Of a stretch of DNA of 64,000 bases, positions 53,130-62,760 are shown piece by piece. Location of the stretch: positions 186,001-250,000 of the forward strand of contig NZ_JACVOU010000001.1 in NCBI RefSeq assembly GCF_018882205.1, in the 5' to 3' direction. Each line of letters starts with the position of its first letter. Position 1 is the stretch's first letter. Source of the stretch: Polynucleobacter bastaniensis. GTDB lineage: Bacteria; Pseudomonadota; Gammaproteobacteria; Burkholderiales; Burkholderiaceae. Both the position numbers and the translations under genes were made by a program. Below the pieces are notes generated by a model. The model saw nothing but the letters and a program-made list of their open reading frames with translations, did no database searches and was not told the DNA's origin.

Positions 53130-54125
53130 TTACTCTTTCTTGAACTGCATTATTTTTTCCTGCGTACGATAGCCCTGCAAACAAGTACTCGCGCTATTTT
53201 TTTTTCCGCCAGGCTTTTGCATCTCTAAGATTTCAATCACGCCATCGCCGCACTGAACATACACACCATCTTCACTAAAGCCCGAGATCTGTCCTGGGGT
53301 GGCATCTTGGTATATTTCCGCCTTACTAGGCAAACAAGAATTCCAAAATTTCATTTGCTCACCATTCAAACTGCTGGTGGATCCAGGAAATGGATTGAAT
53401 GCTCGAATACGTCGATCGATTTCTATAGCGCTTAAATGCCAGTCAATTTCAGCTTCACTCTTTAATATTTTTTCTGCATAAGTAACTCCTTCTATAGGCT
53501 GCGGAGTTCTTGAGATCGCAATGCCTTCGCTTAAGTCATTCAGAGTATTAACCATCAACTCGGCACCCAAGGCTGCTAAACGGTCATGTAGTGATGCGCT
53601 AGTTTCTTGAGGTGTGATTTTTAGATCGCCCACAAGAACGGTATCGCCAGTATCGAGGCCCGCATCCATTTGCATGATGCTCACACCCGTGAGGGCATCA
53701 CCGCTCTCAATTGCGCGCTGTATTGGTGCTGCACCACGCCACCTTGGTAGCAGAGAGGCATGAATATTAAAGCAACCATGCCTCCCATTCTGAGAAGCAA
53801 GATCAAGAATGACTTGAGGAAGAATTAGTCCGTAAGCAACAACTACCATTGCATCAAAATCAATGTCGAATAAATATTGAAACGCCTCTTGAGCTGTCGT
53901 TCTTTTCTGCAAGTCTGCATGATTCTGCTTGAGCGTTTCGGGCTGTAACACCGGAATATTTTTCTCTTGTGCAAATACTTTTACAGGGCTCGCTTGAAGA
54001 TGCATGCCGCGACCTGCACGACGATCTGGCTGCGTTAGCGCTAGCACAATTTGATGGCCAGATTTTTCTATTGCACGCATTGCTTGTGCAGCAAACTCCG
54101 GAGTGCCAGCAAAAACAATTTTCAT
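53130..54125 (-). CDS. fmt: Methionyl-tRNA formyltransferase
   Basis: 331 residues, somewhat longer than usual. Formylates initiator Met-tRNA using 10-formyl-THF. Start MKIVFAGTPEFAAQ; catalytic Asn-His-Asp set in CFNIHASLLPRWRGAAPIQ and MDAGLDTGDTVL. A C-terminal OB-like domain follows. An insert LQKRTTAQEAFQYLF (about 70-85) is longer than in Escherichia coli. Confidence 0.96.
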   Translation of the reverse strand: MKIVFAGTPEFAAQAMRAIEKSGHQIVLALTQPDRRAGRGMHLQASPVKVFAQEKNIPVLQPETLKQNHADLQKRTTAQEAFQYLFDIDFDAMVVVAYGLILPQVILDLASQNGRHGCFNIHASLLPRWRGAAPIQRAIESGDALTGVSIMQMDAGLDTGDTVLVGDLKITPQETSASLHDRLAALGAELMVNTLNDLSEGIAISRTPQPIEGVTYAEKILKSEAEIDWHLSAIEIDRRIRAFNPFPGSTSSLNGEQMKFWNSCLPSKAEIYQDATPGQISGFSEDGVYVQCGDGVIEILEMQKPGGKKNSASTCLQGYRTQEKIMQFKKE

Positions 54126-54132
54126 TGGGCGC

Positions 54133-54648
54133 TTAGCGCTCGCCTACTAATTCTTTTGCGCGCTTTTTCATCTTGAGAGAAATACGATTGCGCTTCAACA
54201 TCGAGAGGTACTCAACAAATACCTTGCCTTGCAAGTGATCCATCTCATGCTGCAAACAAACTGCTAACAAGCCGTCTGCCTCGACTTCAAATTCTTCGCC
54301 GTTGATATCTAGCGCCTTAACTCGGACGACTGCTGGGCGATCTACTTCATCATAATATTCAGGCACAGAGAGGCAGCCCTCGCGCCAAGATTTTTTTTCT
54401 GTGCTTGCCCAAACTAACTCTGGATTAATAAACACCATGAGTTGATCTTGGTTGTCAGAAATATCAATTACGACTATGCGCTCATGAACGTCTACCTGGG
54501 TTGCAGCTAAACCAACACCGGGAGCCTCGTACATTGTCTCGGCCATATCGGCCACAATTTTTTTGATGCGCGCATCTACCATCGCTACAGGTTTGGCAAC
54601 CTTATGTAGGCGTGGATCTGGATAACAAAGGACGGTTAATAAAGCCAT
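54133..54648 (-). CDS. def: Peptide deformylase
   Basis: 171 residues from the ATG at 54648 ([20 protein letters not shown]); the longer frame adds 27 codons overlapping dprA. Removes the formyl group from nascent proteins. Metal motifs [19 protein letters not shown] (Cys) and [10 protein letters not shown] (HExxH). It shares the operon with fmt. Confidence 0.96.
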   Translation of the reverse strand: MALLTVLCYPDPRLHKVAKPVAMVDARIKKIVADMAETMYEAPGVGLAATQVDVHERIVVIDISDNQDQLMVFINPELVWASTEKKSWREGCLSVPEYYDEVDRPAVVRVKALDINGEEFEVEADGLLAVCLQHEMDHLQGKVFVEYLSMLKRNRISLKMKKRAKELVGER

Positions 54649-54719
54649 ATCGGAATTATCCAACAGAGTAATCAGACTGTCCCGATAGTTCTCTGTAGCC
54701 CCATGCTGAAAATTGCCAT

Positions 54720-55418
54720 ATGCGCACACCTAAAAATCCAAACATCATCCAAATTCATCGAAATACCCCCGACTACCCAGCTCGTCTCTTGGATTTATCT
54801 GATCCGCCCAATTCACTCTATATATATGGGGATATACGCCTATTAGATTTACCCATGATTGCCATTGTGGGGTCACGCGCTGCTAGCCCGGAAGGAATCA
54901 AGAATGCTTACTATTTTGCGCAAGCCCTATCTGCCGAGGGCTTTCTCATTATTTCCGGACTGGCCAGAGGTGTTGATGGGGCGGCTCACCGAGGCGCACT
55001 TGGGCAAAATCAAGTGCATCGAACCATAGCGGTGTGCGGTAGTGGGCTAGATATTGTGTATCCACGAGAGCATTTAGTTCTGGCCCAAGCCATCGCCAAC
55101 AGTGGGCTCTTGGTGTCTGAGCTAGCTCCAGGTCTGGGGCCAAAAGCTTGGCACTTCCCGCGCAGGAACCGCATCATTGCGGCCTTGTCTCTTGGAATAC
55201 TCGTGATTGAGGCGGCCGAGCGCTCTGGTTCGCTCATTACAGCCAGGCTGGGTTGTGAGCTTGGTCGTGAGATTTTTGCGATTCCTGGGTCAATACACAG
55301 CCCACTTTCTAAGGGCTGCCATCAACTACTGCAGCAAGGCGCCAAGCTAGTTCAATCCCCACAAGATATCCTCGAGGATCTGCCAAAATGGTCAAAAACC
55401 TCATTTAAAGACATTTAA
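54720..55418 (+). CDS. dprA: DNA processing protein DprA, minimal form
   Basis: 232 residues: only the Rossmann-like DprA core ([65 protein letters not shown]). It lacks the N-terminal SAM-like and C-terminal winged-helix domains found in many DprA proteins. An in-frame stop just upstream (54696) means that no larger protein is possible. Loads RecA on incoming single-stranded DNA in transformation. The absence of both outer domains may be ancestral or a trimming. Confidence 0.9.
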   Translation: MRTPKNPNIIQIHRNTPDYPARLLDLSDPPNSLYIYGDIRLLDLPMIAIVGSRAASPEGIKNAYYFAQALSAEGFLIISGLARGVDGAAHRGALGQNQVHRTIAVCGSGLDIVYPREHLVLAQAIANSGLLVSELAPGLGPKAWHFPRRNRIIAALSLGILVIEAAERSGSLITARLGCELGREIFAIPGSIHSPLSKGCHQLLQQGAKLVQSPQDILEDLPKWSKTSFKDI

Positions 55419-55438
55419 AATGCTATTTTAAGAAAAAA

Positions 55439-55472
55439 TTGGGGCTTTAATAGGGTCTCGCCAAAGCCCCAA
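55439..55472 (+). terminator. Terminator downstream of dprA
   Basis: TTGGGGCTTT, 14-nt loop, AAAGCCCCAA followed by AAA and later a T-run (GAGGTTTTT). A 10-bp perfect stem 20 bp past the stop. The remaining bases up to topB show no further gene. Confidence 0.7.
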
Positions 55473-55615
55473 AAATGAGGTTTTTGGACTTTTGTCAATT
55501 TATCGGTTAATAATAAAAAAGGGCGTGGAAAAGGTCTAGCCAGGATCTGGTTTAAATTGGTCACCCTTTTTCATCCATAAAAACATCATTTCAAGCTCAA
55601 ATTTAGGCAAAACGC

Positions 55616-58294
55616 GTGGCAACTAAAGCATCTACCAAAAAAACCAGCTCCAAGACTTCAAGCGTTGATCAACCTAAAACCCTGATCATTGCGGAGAAAC
55701 CCTCCGTCGCGAATGACATCGCCAAGGCCTTGGGCGGCTTCACTAAATATGAGGACTATTTCGAGAGCGATGACTTTGTTGTCTCCTCTGCAGTTGGCCA
55801 TCTACTGGAAATTGCCGCACCTGAAGAATTTGATGTCAAGCGTGGCAAATGGTCGTTTGCAAATCTTCCAGTTGTTCCGCCCTATTTTGACTTACGCCCA
55901 ATTGCTAAAACTGAATCGCGACTAAAGGTATTACAAAAGCTCATTAAGCGCAAAGACATCAATCAACTCATTAATGCATGTGACGCAGGTCGCGAAGGCG
56001 AGTTGATCTTCCGCTTAATTGCACAGCATGCAAAAGCACCGCAGGCTATTAAACGACTCTGGCTGCAATCTATGACGCCAGCAGCTATTCGAGATGGCTT
56101 TGCTTCCCTACGCAGCGATACTGATATGCAACCCCTCGCAGACGCGGCACGCTGCCGCTCAGAAGCGGATTGGTTAGTTGGCATCAATGGCACTCGCGCC
56201 ATGACAGCATTCAACAGCAAGAGTGGTGGATTCTTTCTAACGACAGTAGGTCGAGTACAGACGCCCACACTATCAATCGTAGTTGAGCGTGAAGAACTCA
56301 TTCGTAAATTTATCTCCAAAGACTATTGGGAAGTGAAGGCAGAGTTTGTTGCTGCGGCTGGCGTATATGAAGGACGCTGGTTTGATCCTAAATTTAAGAA
56401 AGATACTGCGGCTCCAGATGCACGCGAGAATCGTCTCTGGAGTGAAGCTGCCGCACAAAGTATTGTGGCTGCGTGTCGCGATAAAAAAGCGAGCGTTAAA
56501 GAAGAAGCCAAGCCAGCAACTCAATTAGCGCCTCAACTGTTTGATTTAACGAGCCTGCAACGTGAAGCAAATGCGCGCTTTGGGTTCTCTGCTAAAAATA
56601 CTTTGGGCTTGGCCCAAGCGCTTTATGAGCGCCATAAAGTGCTGACTTATCCACGTACTGATGCTAAGGCCTTGCCTGAAGATTATTTAGATACCGTGAA
56701 ACAGACCATGGAAAACTTGGCTGAAAACTCACAAGAATATCGCTCTTTCGCTAAACAAATCTTACAAGGTGATCCCAAGGATCCAAAAGCTAAGGCAGGA
56801 TATGGCTGGATCAAACCGAACAAACGCATTTTTGATAATTCAAAAATATCCGACCACTTTGCGATCATTCCTACCCTAGAGTCCCCAAAAACCCTCAGCG
56901 AACCAGAACAAAAACTATATGACTTGGTTGTCCGTCGCTTCTTAGCGGTCTTTTATCCAGCAGCCGAATTCCGCGTCACCACTCGTATCACTGAAGCGTC
57001 GGGACATCACTTTAAAACTGAAGGTCGCGTACTGGTCACGCCGGGTTGGCTAACGGTATATGGCAGATCCAATCAAGCGGATGATGAGCTAGTAGCTGTG
57101 CAAGAAGGCGAAACCGTCCAAAATGAATCTATTGCGGCGATCCCATTAAAAACCAAGCCACCAGCGCGCTATACCGAAGCAACTTTGTTATCGGCAATGG
57201 AGAGTGCTGGCAAATGGGTAGATGATGATGACATGCGCGAAGCCATGGCAGAAAAAGGCTTAGGTACACCTGCAACCCGTGCCGCCATTATTGAAGGTCT
57301 GCTGGCAGAGCGGTATATGGTGCGCGAAGCACGTGAGCTAATACCAACTGCTAAAGCATTCCAATTGATGACGCTCTTGCGCGGCTTAGATGTTGAAGAA
57401 TTAACCAGGCCCGATCTCACAGGCAGCTGGGAAAATAAACTCTCCCTGATTGAGCGTGGTGAGATGAATCGCGATACCTTCATGCAAGAAATTGCGCAGA
57501 TGACGCAACGCATCGTCAAGCGCGCTAAAGAGTATGACAGCGACACCATTCCCGGTGACTATGCAACCATGTCTACGCCGTGTCCTCACTGCAAAGGCGC
57601 TGTTAAAGAAAACTATCGCCGCTTTGCATGCGAGAAGTGTGGATTTACGATTAGCAAAACTCCGGGTGGCCGTGCATTTGAATATCCCGAGGTAGAAGAG
57701 CTGCTGCGTGAAAAAACCATTGGGCCATTGCAGGGATTCCGCAGCAAGATAGGTAGGCCATTTGCAGCAATTATAAAGTTAAGCGAAATTCCTGAAGATG
57801 ATGCTGATTATCCAAATGCAGGCTTTAAGCTTGAATTTGATTTTGGCAATACTCAAGAAGATGAATCTGAGGCAATCGACTTTACTGGCCGACAGGCTTT
57901 AGGCGTATGTCCCAAGTGTTCTGGTGCTGTATACGAAGATGGCATGCGCTACTTGTGCGAAAGAAACACCGGCCCAGATAAGTCATGTGATTTCAAAACC
58001 GGTAAGGTTGTTTTACAACAGGAAATTTCTGCTGAGCAAGTTCAAAAATTGCTTACCGAGGGCAAAACCGATCTGCTAACGAACTTCAAATCTAACCGAA
58101 CTGGCCGTGGCTTTAAGGCTTATCTTGCCTTGGGCGCTGATGGCAAAATTGGTTTTGAGTTTGAGGCAAAAGCACCTAAAGCAGGTTCTGATGCTAAAGC
58201 GCCAGCAAAGAAACGTGCAGGCGCCAGTGCTGCCACCAAGTCTGTAGCAAAACCTAAGCGAGCCAGCAAAGCGAAATCGTCTTCGAGCACTTGA
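55616..58294 (+). CDS. topB: DNA topoisomerase III-type (type IA)
   Basis: 892 residues, GTG start at 55616. Toprim domain with LIIAEKPSVANDIAKAL (the topoisomerase III signature, not TopA) and DAGREGELIFR; catalytic Tyr in LTYPRTDAKALP. The C-terminus carries Cys-rich zinc-like motifs (CPHC...CEKCGF; CPKC...C) and a Lys/Ala-rich tail. Decatenates DNA. The last 175 bp overlap the 3' end of the convergent MnmC-like gene. Confidence 0.93.
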   Translation: MATKASTKKTSSKTSSVDQPKTLIIAEKPSVANDIAKALGGFTKYEDYFESDDFVVSSAVGHLLEIAAPEEFDVKRGKWSFANLPVVPPYFDLRPIAKTESRLKVLQKLIKRKDINQLINACDAGREGELIFRLIAQHAKAPQAIKRLWLQSMTPAAIRDGFASLRSDTDMQPLADAARCRSEADWLVGINGTRAMTAFNSKSGGFFLTTVGRVQTPTLSIVVEREELIRKFISKDYWEVKAEFVAAAGVYEGRWFDPKFKKDTAAPDARENRLWSEAAAQSIVAACRDKKASVKEEAKPATQLAPQLFDLTSLQREANARFGFSAKNTLGLAQALYERHKVLTYPRTDAKALPEDYLDTVKQTMENLAENSQEYRSFAKQILQGDPKDPKAKAGYGWIKPNKRIFDNSKISDHFAIIPTLESPKTLSEPEQKLYDLVVRRFLAVFYPAAEFRVTTRITEASGHHFKTEGRVLVTPGWLTVYGRSNQADDELVAVQEGETVQNESIAAIPLKTKPPARYTEATLLSAMESAGKWVDDDDMREAMAEKGLGTPATRAAIIEGLLAERYMVREARELIPTAKAFQLMTLLRGLDVEELTRPDLTGSWENKLSLIERGEMNRDTFMQEIAQMTQRIVKRAKEYDSDTIPGDYATMSTPCPHCKGAVKENYRRFACEKCGFTISKTPGGRAFEYPEVEELLREKTIGPLQGFRSKIGRPFAAIIKLSEIPEDDADYPNAGFKLEFDFGNTQEDESEAIDFTGRQALGVCPKCSGAVYEDGMRYLCERNTGPDKSCDFKTGKVVLQQEISAEQVQKLLTEGKTDLLTNFKSNRTGRGFKAYLALGADGKIGFEFEAKAPKAGSDAKAPAKKRAGASAATKSVAKPKRASKAKSSSST

Positions 58295-59355
58295 GCTGTA
58301 ACCAGCTTAGCCGCTAAGGCTGACCAAAGTGCGCCTCTCGACCCCAGGGCTGTTGCTAAAAATATTCCTGGGCGTTGAGTTAGCGCGCCAATGATTGGCA
58401 AACGATCGCCCGCAACACAGCGAATGCCCACAAAGCTTCCCGCCTTTTGAAGTTCCTCTGCATCGCTCTCTAGATAATTTAATAACCCTTTTGCTTGCTC
58501 GCGATTAAAGTCATCGCTTGAATTCCAATCTCGAAGATCCGATTTGTCCTCATCAAAACTAGAGCCCACTATCCACTCGTAACTTCCATCGGGCAATTTT
58601 TTTGCGGGCAAGCAGTAGCCGTCGCCAGATATCGCGACGAGAGGCAGTTTTGGTGCCCACGTACTATTTTGATCAACAGAAAAAATACTGAGTTGTCCAC
58701 GTACTGGCCTCAAAGGGAGTCGCACATCGATGCTTTCAACCAAGCTTTTGGTTTCTAATGCTGCCGCTATCACGACTTTGCTAGCGGTCATGATGGGCTG
58801 ATCTTGAGAGTTAATTAACTGCCAGCCCGCATCGACTTTCTCTAGTCGAGCTACAGGGGTATTCCAGTGACATGTCAACTTTGGGTGGGGCCTTAGGACC
58901 TCCTGCGTTGCCTCAGATAAATTGAGTGACGCGCCTCGTGGAAGCCAAATGCCGTCTTGATTAATACCGCAGATTTGTAATGCCTCATTTGCATAAAGTG
59001 CTTGAGCCATGTCCTCATCGTGATCCAGTGATTTCAGATAAGTAGCGATATCGTCACGACTGAAATCTCTGTCTCTCTTGTTTGGTTGAAAGATGCCATG
59101 CTGTTTCCAGACCTTTCCCCAGCGAGCCTCTGCCATCAAAAATGCAATGCGGGTTAAGCGTAATAAGCGAGGGGCGCCTCGTCCAACATGAGGATGAGCA
59201 ATGGCGTATGCGTGACTTGAACATGCAGATGCAGGGCGGGGAGCAGAGTCAACAATGCAAACTGATTGGCCGCGCTCGAGTAACTCACTGGCAATGCACG
59301 CACCCGCAATGCCTGCCCCAATCACCACAATGTCATGGTGTTGGGGTGAGGTCAT
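58120..59355 (-). CDS. Stand-alone MnmC FAD-dependent oxidoreductase domain
   Basis: 411 residues. Glycine-rich FAD motif VVIGAGIAGACIASELLERG (10-29), RPVRGQLSIF, VGIRCVAGDRLPIIGAL and GSRGALWSALAAKL match the C-terminal half of MnmC, which oxidises cmnm5s2U to nm5s2U in tRNA. The methyltransferase half is not fused and not in the window. The tail DLVAALAPARFFAGAL fits the family, so the 175-bp antisense overlap with topB appears real. Confidence 0.85.
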   Translation of the reverse strand: MTSPQHHDIVVIGAGIAGACIASELLERGQSVCIVDSAPRPASACSSHAYAIAHPHVGRGAPRLLRLTRIAFLMAEARWGKVWKQHGIFQPNKRDRDFSRDDIATYLKSLDHDEDMAQALYANEALQICGINQDGIWLPRGASLNLSEATQEVLRPHPKLTCHWNTPVARLEKVDAGWQLINSQDQPIMTASKVVIAAALETKSLVESIDVRLPLRPVRGQLSIFSVDQNSTWAPKLPLVAISGDGYCLPAKKLPDGSYEWIVGSSFDEDKSDLRDWNSSDDFNREQAKGLLNYLESDAEELQKAGSFVGIRCVAGDRLPIIGALTQRPGIFLATALGSRGALWSALAAKLVTAQVLEDDFALLARLGFATDLVAALAPARFFAGALASEPALGAFASNSKPILPSAPKAR

Positions 59356-59401
59356 TCAATAATGATGTTGTTGAAAAAGCTTCTTAAATTTCTAGGGGCG
59401 C

Positions 59402-61249
59402 CTAGGCGTTTAAGCGCTTCTCGATTTTGCTACGGGCTTCGATCAGCTCTTTTGGCAAGCGCTCGCCTAAATGCGCAAATAACTCTGAATGAAGTTCGAG
59501 CTCATTTTTCCAGTCGCCTGTAGCAACGGCAATGGCTTTCTCAAACTTCTCTACTGAGTAATCGAGACCATCCCAATGCATATCAGCGTGTTCTGGGCAG
59601 ATACCAAATGCGGTCTCTGTACCCTTAGCCGTACCTTCAGCACGGTCCAAAATCCAAGAAAGTACGCGCATATTTTCACCAAAGCCAGGCCAAATAAATT
59701 TGCCATTTTCATCCTTGCGGAACCAGTTCACGCAATAGATCTTTGGCAATACAGCGCCATCGGCTGCAAGCTTGCTACCGATATTCAACCAATGTTGGAA
59801 GTAGTCGCTCATGTTGTAACCAGCAAATGCAATCATTGCAAATGGATCGCGACGTACAACACCTACTTGGCCAGTAATCGCGGCAGTGGTTTCAGAGCCC
59901 ATTGTTGCGGCCATGTAAACACCTTCCACCCAATCACGCGCTTCGCTCACCAATGGGACTGTGTTTGAGCGACGACCGCCAAACAAGAACGCATCAATTG
60001 CTACGCCTTCCGGATTATCCCAATTAGGATCAACCGCAGGGTTATTTGTAGCGGCTACAGTAAAGCGTGAGTTTGGGTGGGCAGCTTTACGACCAGCGGC
60101 GCCATCAGCAGGAGTCCAGTCTTTACCTTGCCAGTCAATTAAGTGTGCTGGAGGTGTCTCAGTCAAACCTTCCCACCACACATCACCATCATCAGTTAAA
60201 CCGACGTTAGTGAAGATCACATCTTGGTTTAATGAATCTAAGCAGTTTGGATTGGTTTGACGGTTTGTTCCTGGAGCAACGCCAAAGTAACCAGACTCTG
60301 GGTTGATAGCAAATAAACGCGTCTTACCCGTTACGGCATCTTTGCGCGGCTTGATCCATGCAATGTCGTCACCGACTGTGGTGACTTTCCAGCCCTCAAA
60401 TCCCTTTGGGGGAATCATCATGGAGAAGTTGGTTTTTCCGCAGGCTGATGGGAATGCCGCGGCAATGTGATACTTCTTGCCCTCGGGGGACGTTACACCC
60501 AAAATCAACATATGCTCAGCGAGCCAGCCTTGGTCGCGTCCCATGTTAGATGCAATGCGCAATGCGAAACATTTTTTACCCAACAAAGCGTTGCCACCAT
60601 AACCAGATCCGAAAGACCAAATTTCGCGTGTCTCTGGATAGTGCACGATGTACTTGGTTTTGTTATTAGGCCAAGCAACGTCTTTTTCACCGGCGGCCAA
60701 TGGCTTACCAACAGTGTGAATGCAAGGAACAAATTCGCCGGTAGCGCCAAGCTGATCAATGACCGCCTTGCCCATGCGGGTCATCAAGCGCATATTGATA
60801 GCAACATATGGGCTATCAGAAAGCTCAACACCGATGTGCGCAATTGGAGAACCAATTGGGCCCATAGAGAATGGCACTACATACATTGTTCTACCGCGCA
60901 TGCAACCATCAAATAATGGTTCGAGGGTTGCGCGCATTTCGCTTGGCTCAACCCAGTTGTTAGTTGGGCCCGCATCCTCTTTATTTGCAGAGCAGATAAA
61001 GGTGCGGTCTTCTACGCGAGCTACATCATCAGGATCTGACAATGCTAAGAAAGCATTTTTGCGTTTAGCAGGGTTAAGGCGCTTGAACACGCCTGCGCTT
61101 ACCAACAATTCACAAAATTCATCATATTCAGATTGGGAGCCGTCGCACCAGCGAATTTTGTCTGGCTTGGTTAAGGCGGCTACATCTGCAACCCATTGAA
61201 TCAGCTTTTGGTTTTTTACGTACTCAGGCGTATTGCTATTGACGGTCAT
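59402..61249 (-). CDS. pckG: Phosphoenolpyruvate carboxykinase (GTP)
   Basis: 615 residues from the ATG at 61249 ([16 protein letters not shown]); the longer frame adds 11. Converts oxaloacetate and GTP to PEP in gluconeogenesis. Kinase-1a motif [29 protein letters not shown] and [17 protein letters not shown] type, as in other betaproteobacteria. Single gene, well separated from its neighbours. Confidence 0.97.
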   Translation of the reverse strand: MTVNSNTPEYVKNQKLIQWVADVAALTKPDKIRWCDGSQSEYDEFCELLVSAGVFKRLNPAKRKNAFLALSDPDDVARVEDRTFICSANKEDAGPTNNWVEPSEMRATLEPLFDGCMRGRTMYVVPFSMGPIGSPIAHIGVELSDSPYVAINMRLMTRMGKAVIDQLGATGEFVPCIHTVGKPLAAGEKDVAWPNNKTKYIVHYPETREIWSFGSGYGGNALLGKKCFALRIASNMGRDQGWLAEHMLILGVTSPEGKKYHIAAAFPSACGKTNFSMMIPPKGFEGWKVTTVGDDIAWIKPRKDAVTGKTRLFAINPESGYFGVAPGTNRQTNPNCLDSLNQDVIFTNVGLTDDGDVWWEGLTETPPAHLIDWQGKDWTPADGAAGRKAAHPNSRFTVAATNNPAVDPNWDNPEGVAIDAFLFGGRRSNTVPLVSEARDWVEGVYMAATMGSETTAAITGQVGVVRRDPFAMIAFAGYNMSDYFQHWLNIGSKLAADGAVLPKIYCVNWFRKDENGKFIWPGFGENMRVLSWILDRAEGTAKGTETAFGICPEHADMHWDGLDYSVEKFEKAIAVATGDWKNELELHSELFAHLGERLPKELIEARSKIEKRLNA

Positions 61250-61339
61250 GTGAATCCTATGAAATGTAATATTTTTGATCACACTATTTTAACATTTCGG
61301 GCGTCTTTTTTATGGACTAAGCTGCCAAGAGCAAGTCTT

Positions 61340-62722
61340 TTATTTGCCAATACAAAATTGACTAAATATCTTGCCCAAAAGATCGTCTGGGAGTAGCTTC
61401 CCAGTAATTTGTCCGAGTTGATCTTGTGCCAAACGGAGCTCTTCTGCAAATAACTCCAGCGATACATTGCCATTAGCGGCAAATTGCTGAGATTGCTCTA
61501 GGTGGGTAGTAGCCCTATCTAAGCAATCTAAGTGCCGCCTGCGCGCCACAATCACGCCCTCCTGAGAGCCACCCCAGCCTACCAACTCTAAAATTTTCTG
61601 TTTTAGAACCTCGATGCCCTCGCCCGTCTTAGCTGAAATGAACAAAGCTTGCTTTCCATCTTGATTAAGAATGGTGTCACCCAATAGATCTGATTTATTG
61701 TTGACCTCCAGCACAGGGCACTTAGGCGGGAGCGCTTTCAGTATTTGCGCTTTTAGCTCCAAAATTTCGGCGCTATCGCTTGTTTCCGTAGAGTTTGGAT
61801 CTATCAGAAAAATAACTAGGTCTGCGGCCCCAATGGCCTCCCATGATCTTTCGATCCCCTTGGCCTCAACTAGATCGCTGGTTTCACGCAAGCCTGCGGT
61901 ATCAATGATGTGCATAGGAACATCGCCGATGGTAATGCTCTCCTTAACGCGGTCTCTTGTGGTTCCTGCGATAGGCGTAACAATTGCCACCTCCTCGCCA
62001 GCTAGGAGATTCAGAAGAGAGCTTTTCCCAACGTTAGGCGCGCCAGCCAAAACCAGCTGGATGCCGTCTCGCAAAATTTTGCCTTGTTTCGCCCCCTCCC
62101 TCAGCGCATGCAACTTTTTCATAACAGCGCTCACGCGTTCGCGGGCTTGAGCATTCTCTAAGAACTCAATCTCCTCCTCGGGGAAGTCTAGGGTTGACTC
62201 CACCAAAATGCGCAGCTGAGTGATCTCTTCAATCAGACTGTTGATGTCACTTGAGAAGGCGCCTTGCAAGGAGCGTGCTGCGCCACGTACCGCTGCCGCA
62301 CTTTGAGCGTCGATTAAATCTGCAATCGCCTCCGCTTGGGCTAAATCAATTTTGTTGTTCAGGTAGGCTCGTAAAGAAAATTCGCCGGGCTCGGCAATTA
62401 CCAAGCCTTGATCTTTTCCCAACTCAAGACATCGCTTCATTACTAACTCTAAAAGCTGCGGTCCACCATGGCATTGCAGCTCGAGGACATCTTCACCCGT
62501 AAAAGAGGCGGGTGCTGCAAAGTAAATAGCGAGGAGTTGGTCGATGGACTCGCCCTGCGCATCTCTAAGTGTCAGCAAGTTGACCTGCCGAGGCTTAAGC
62601 GCCTTATTAAACAAGGCCATGGCCATAGGCAAAAGCTGAGGTCCGCTAATGCGAATGACGCCGACACCTGCTTTGCCAGGTGCGGTGGCAAGTGCAATGA
62701 TGGGCAGCTTTCTCGTCATCAT
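61340..62722 (-). CDS. mnmE: tRNA modification GTPase MnmE
   Basis: 460 residues from the ATG at 62722 (GGAG 8 bp upstream; a GTG at 62731 is an alternative). N-terminal folate-binding domain (SGPQLL; TGEDVLELQCHGG), helical domain, and a G domain with GAPNVGKSSLLN, DTAGLRE and NKSD; the end FCIGK contains the catalytic Cys. Works with MnmG to modify wobble uridines. 38 bp downstream of yidC, the usual yidC-mnmE order. Confidence 0.96.
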   Translation of the reverse strand: MMTRKLPIIALATAPGKAGVGVIRISGPQLLPMAMALFNKALKPRQVNLLTLRDAQGESIDQLLAIYFAAPASFTGEDVLELQCHGGPQLLELVMKRCLELGKDQGLVIAEPGEFSLRAYLNNKIDLAQAEAIADLIDAQSAAAVRGAARSLQGAFSSDINSLIEEITQLRILVESTLDFPEEEIEFLENAQARERVSAVMKKLHALREGAKQGKILRDGIQLVLAGAPNVGKSSLLNLLAGEEVAIVTPIAGTTRDRVKESITIGDVPMHIIDTAGLRETSDLVEAKGIERSWEAIGAADLVIFLIDPNSTETSDSAEILELKAQILKALPPKCPVLEVNNKSDLLGDTILNQDGKQALFISAKTGEGIEVLKQKILELVGWGGSQEGVIVARRRHLDCLDRATTHLEQSQQFAANGNVSLELFAEELRLAQDQLGQITGKLLPDDLLGKIFSQFCIGK

Positions 62723-62760
62723 TGCGGGCACTCCGTATATATTTTTCAGCAGCTAAAAAT

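Noticed and set aside
55419..55615. A smg/DUF494 gene between dprA and topB
   Set aside because: It is common there in related bacteria, but this gap holds only a terminator and no open frame of that kind.
57541..58020. Frameshift in the topB C-terminus
   Set aside because: The Cys-rich motifs and the basic tail are in one open frame; the length fits the betaproteobacterial type.
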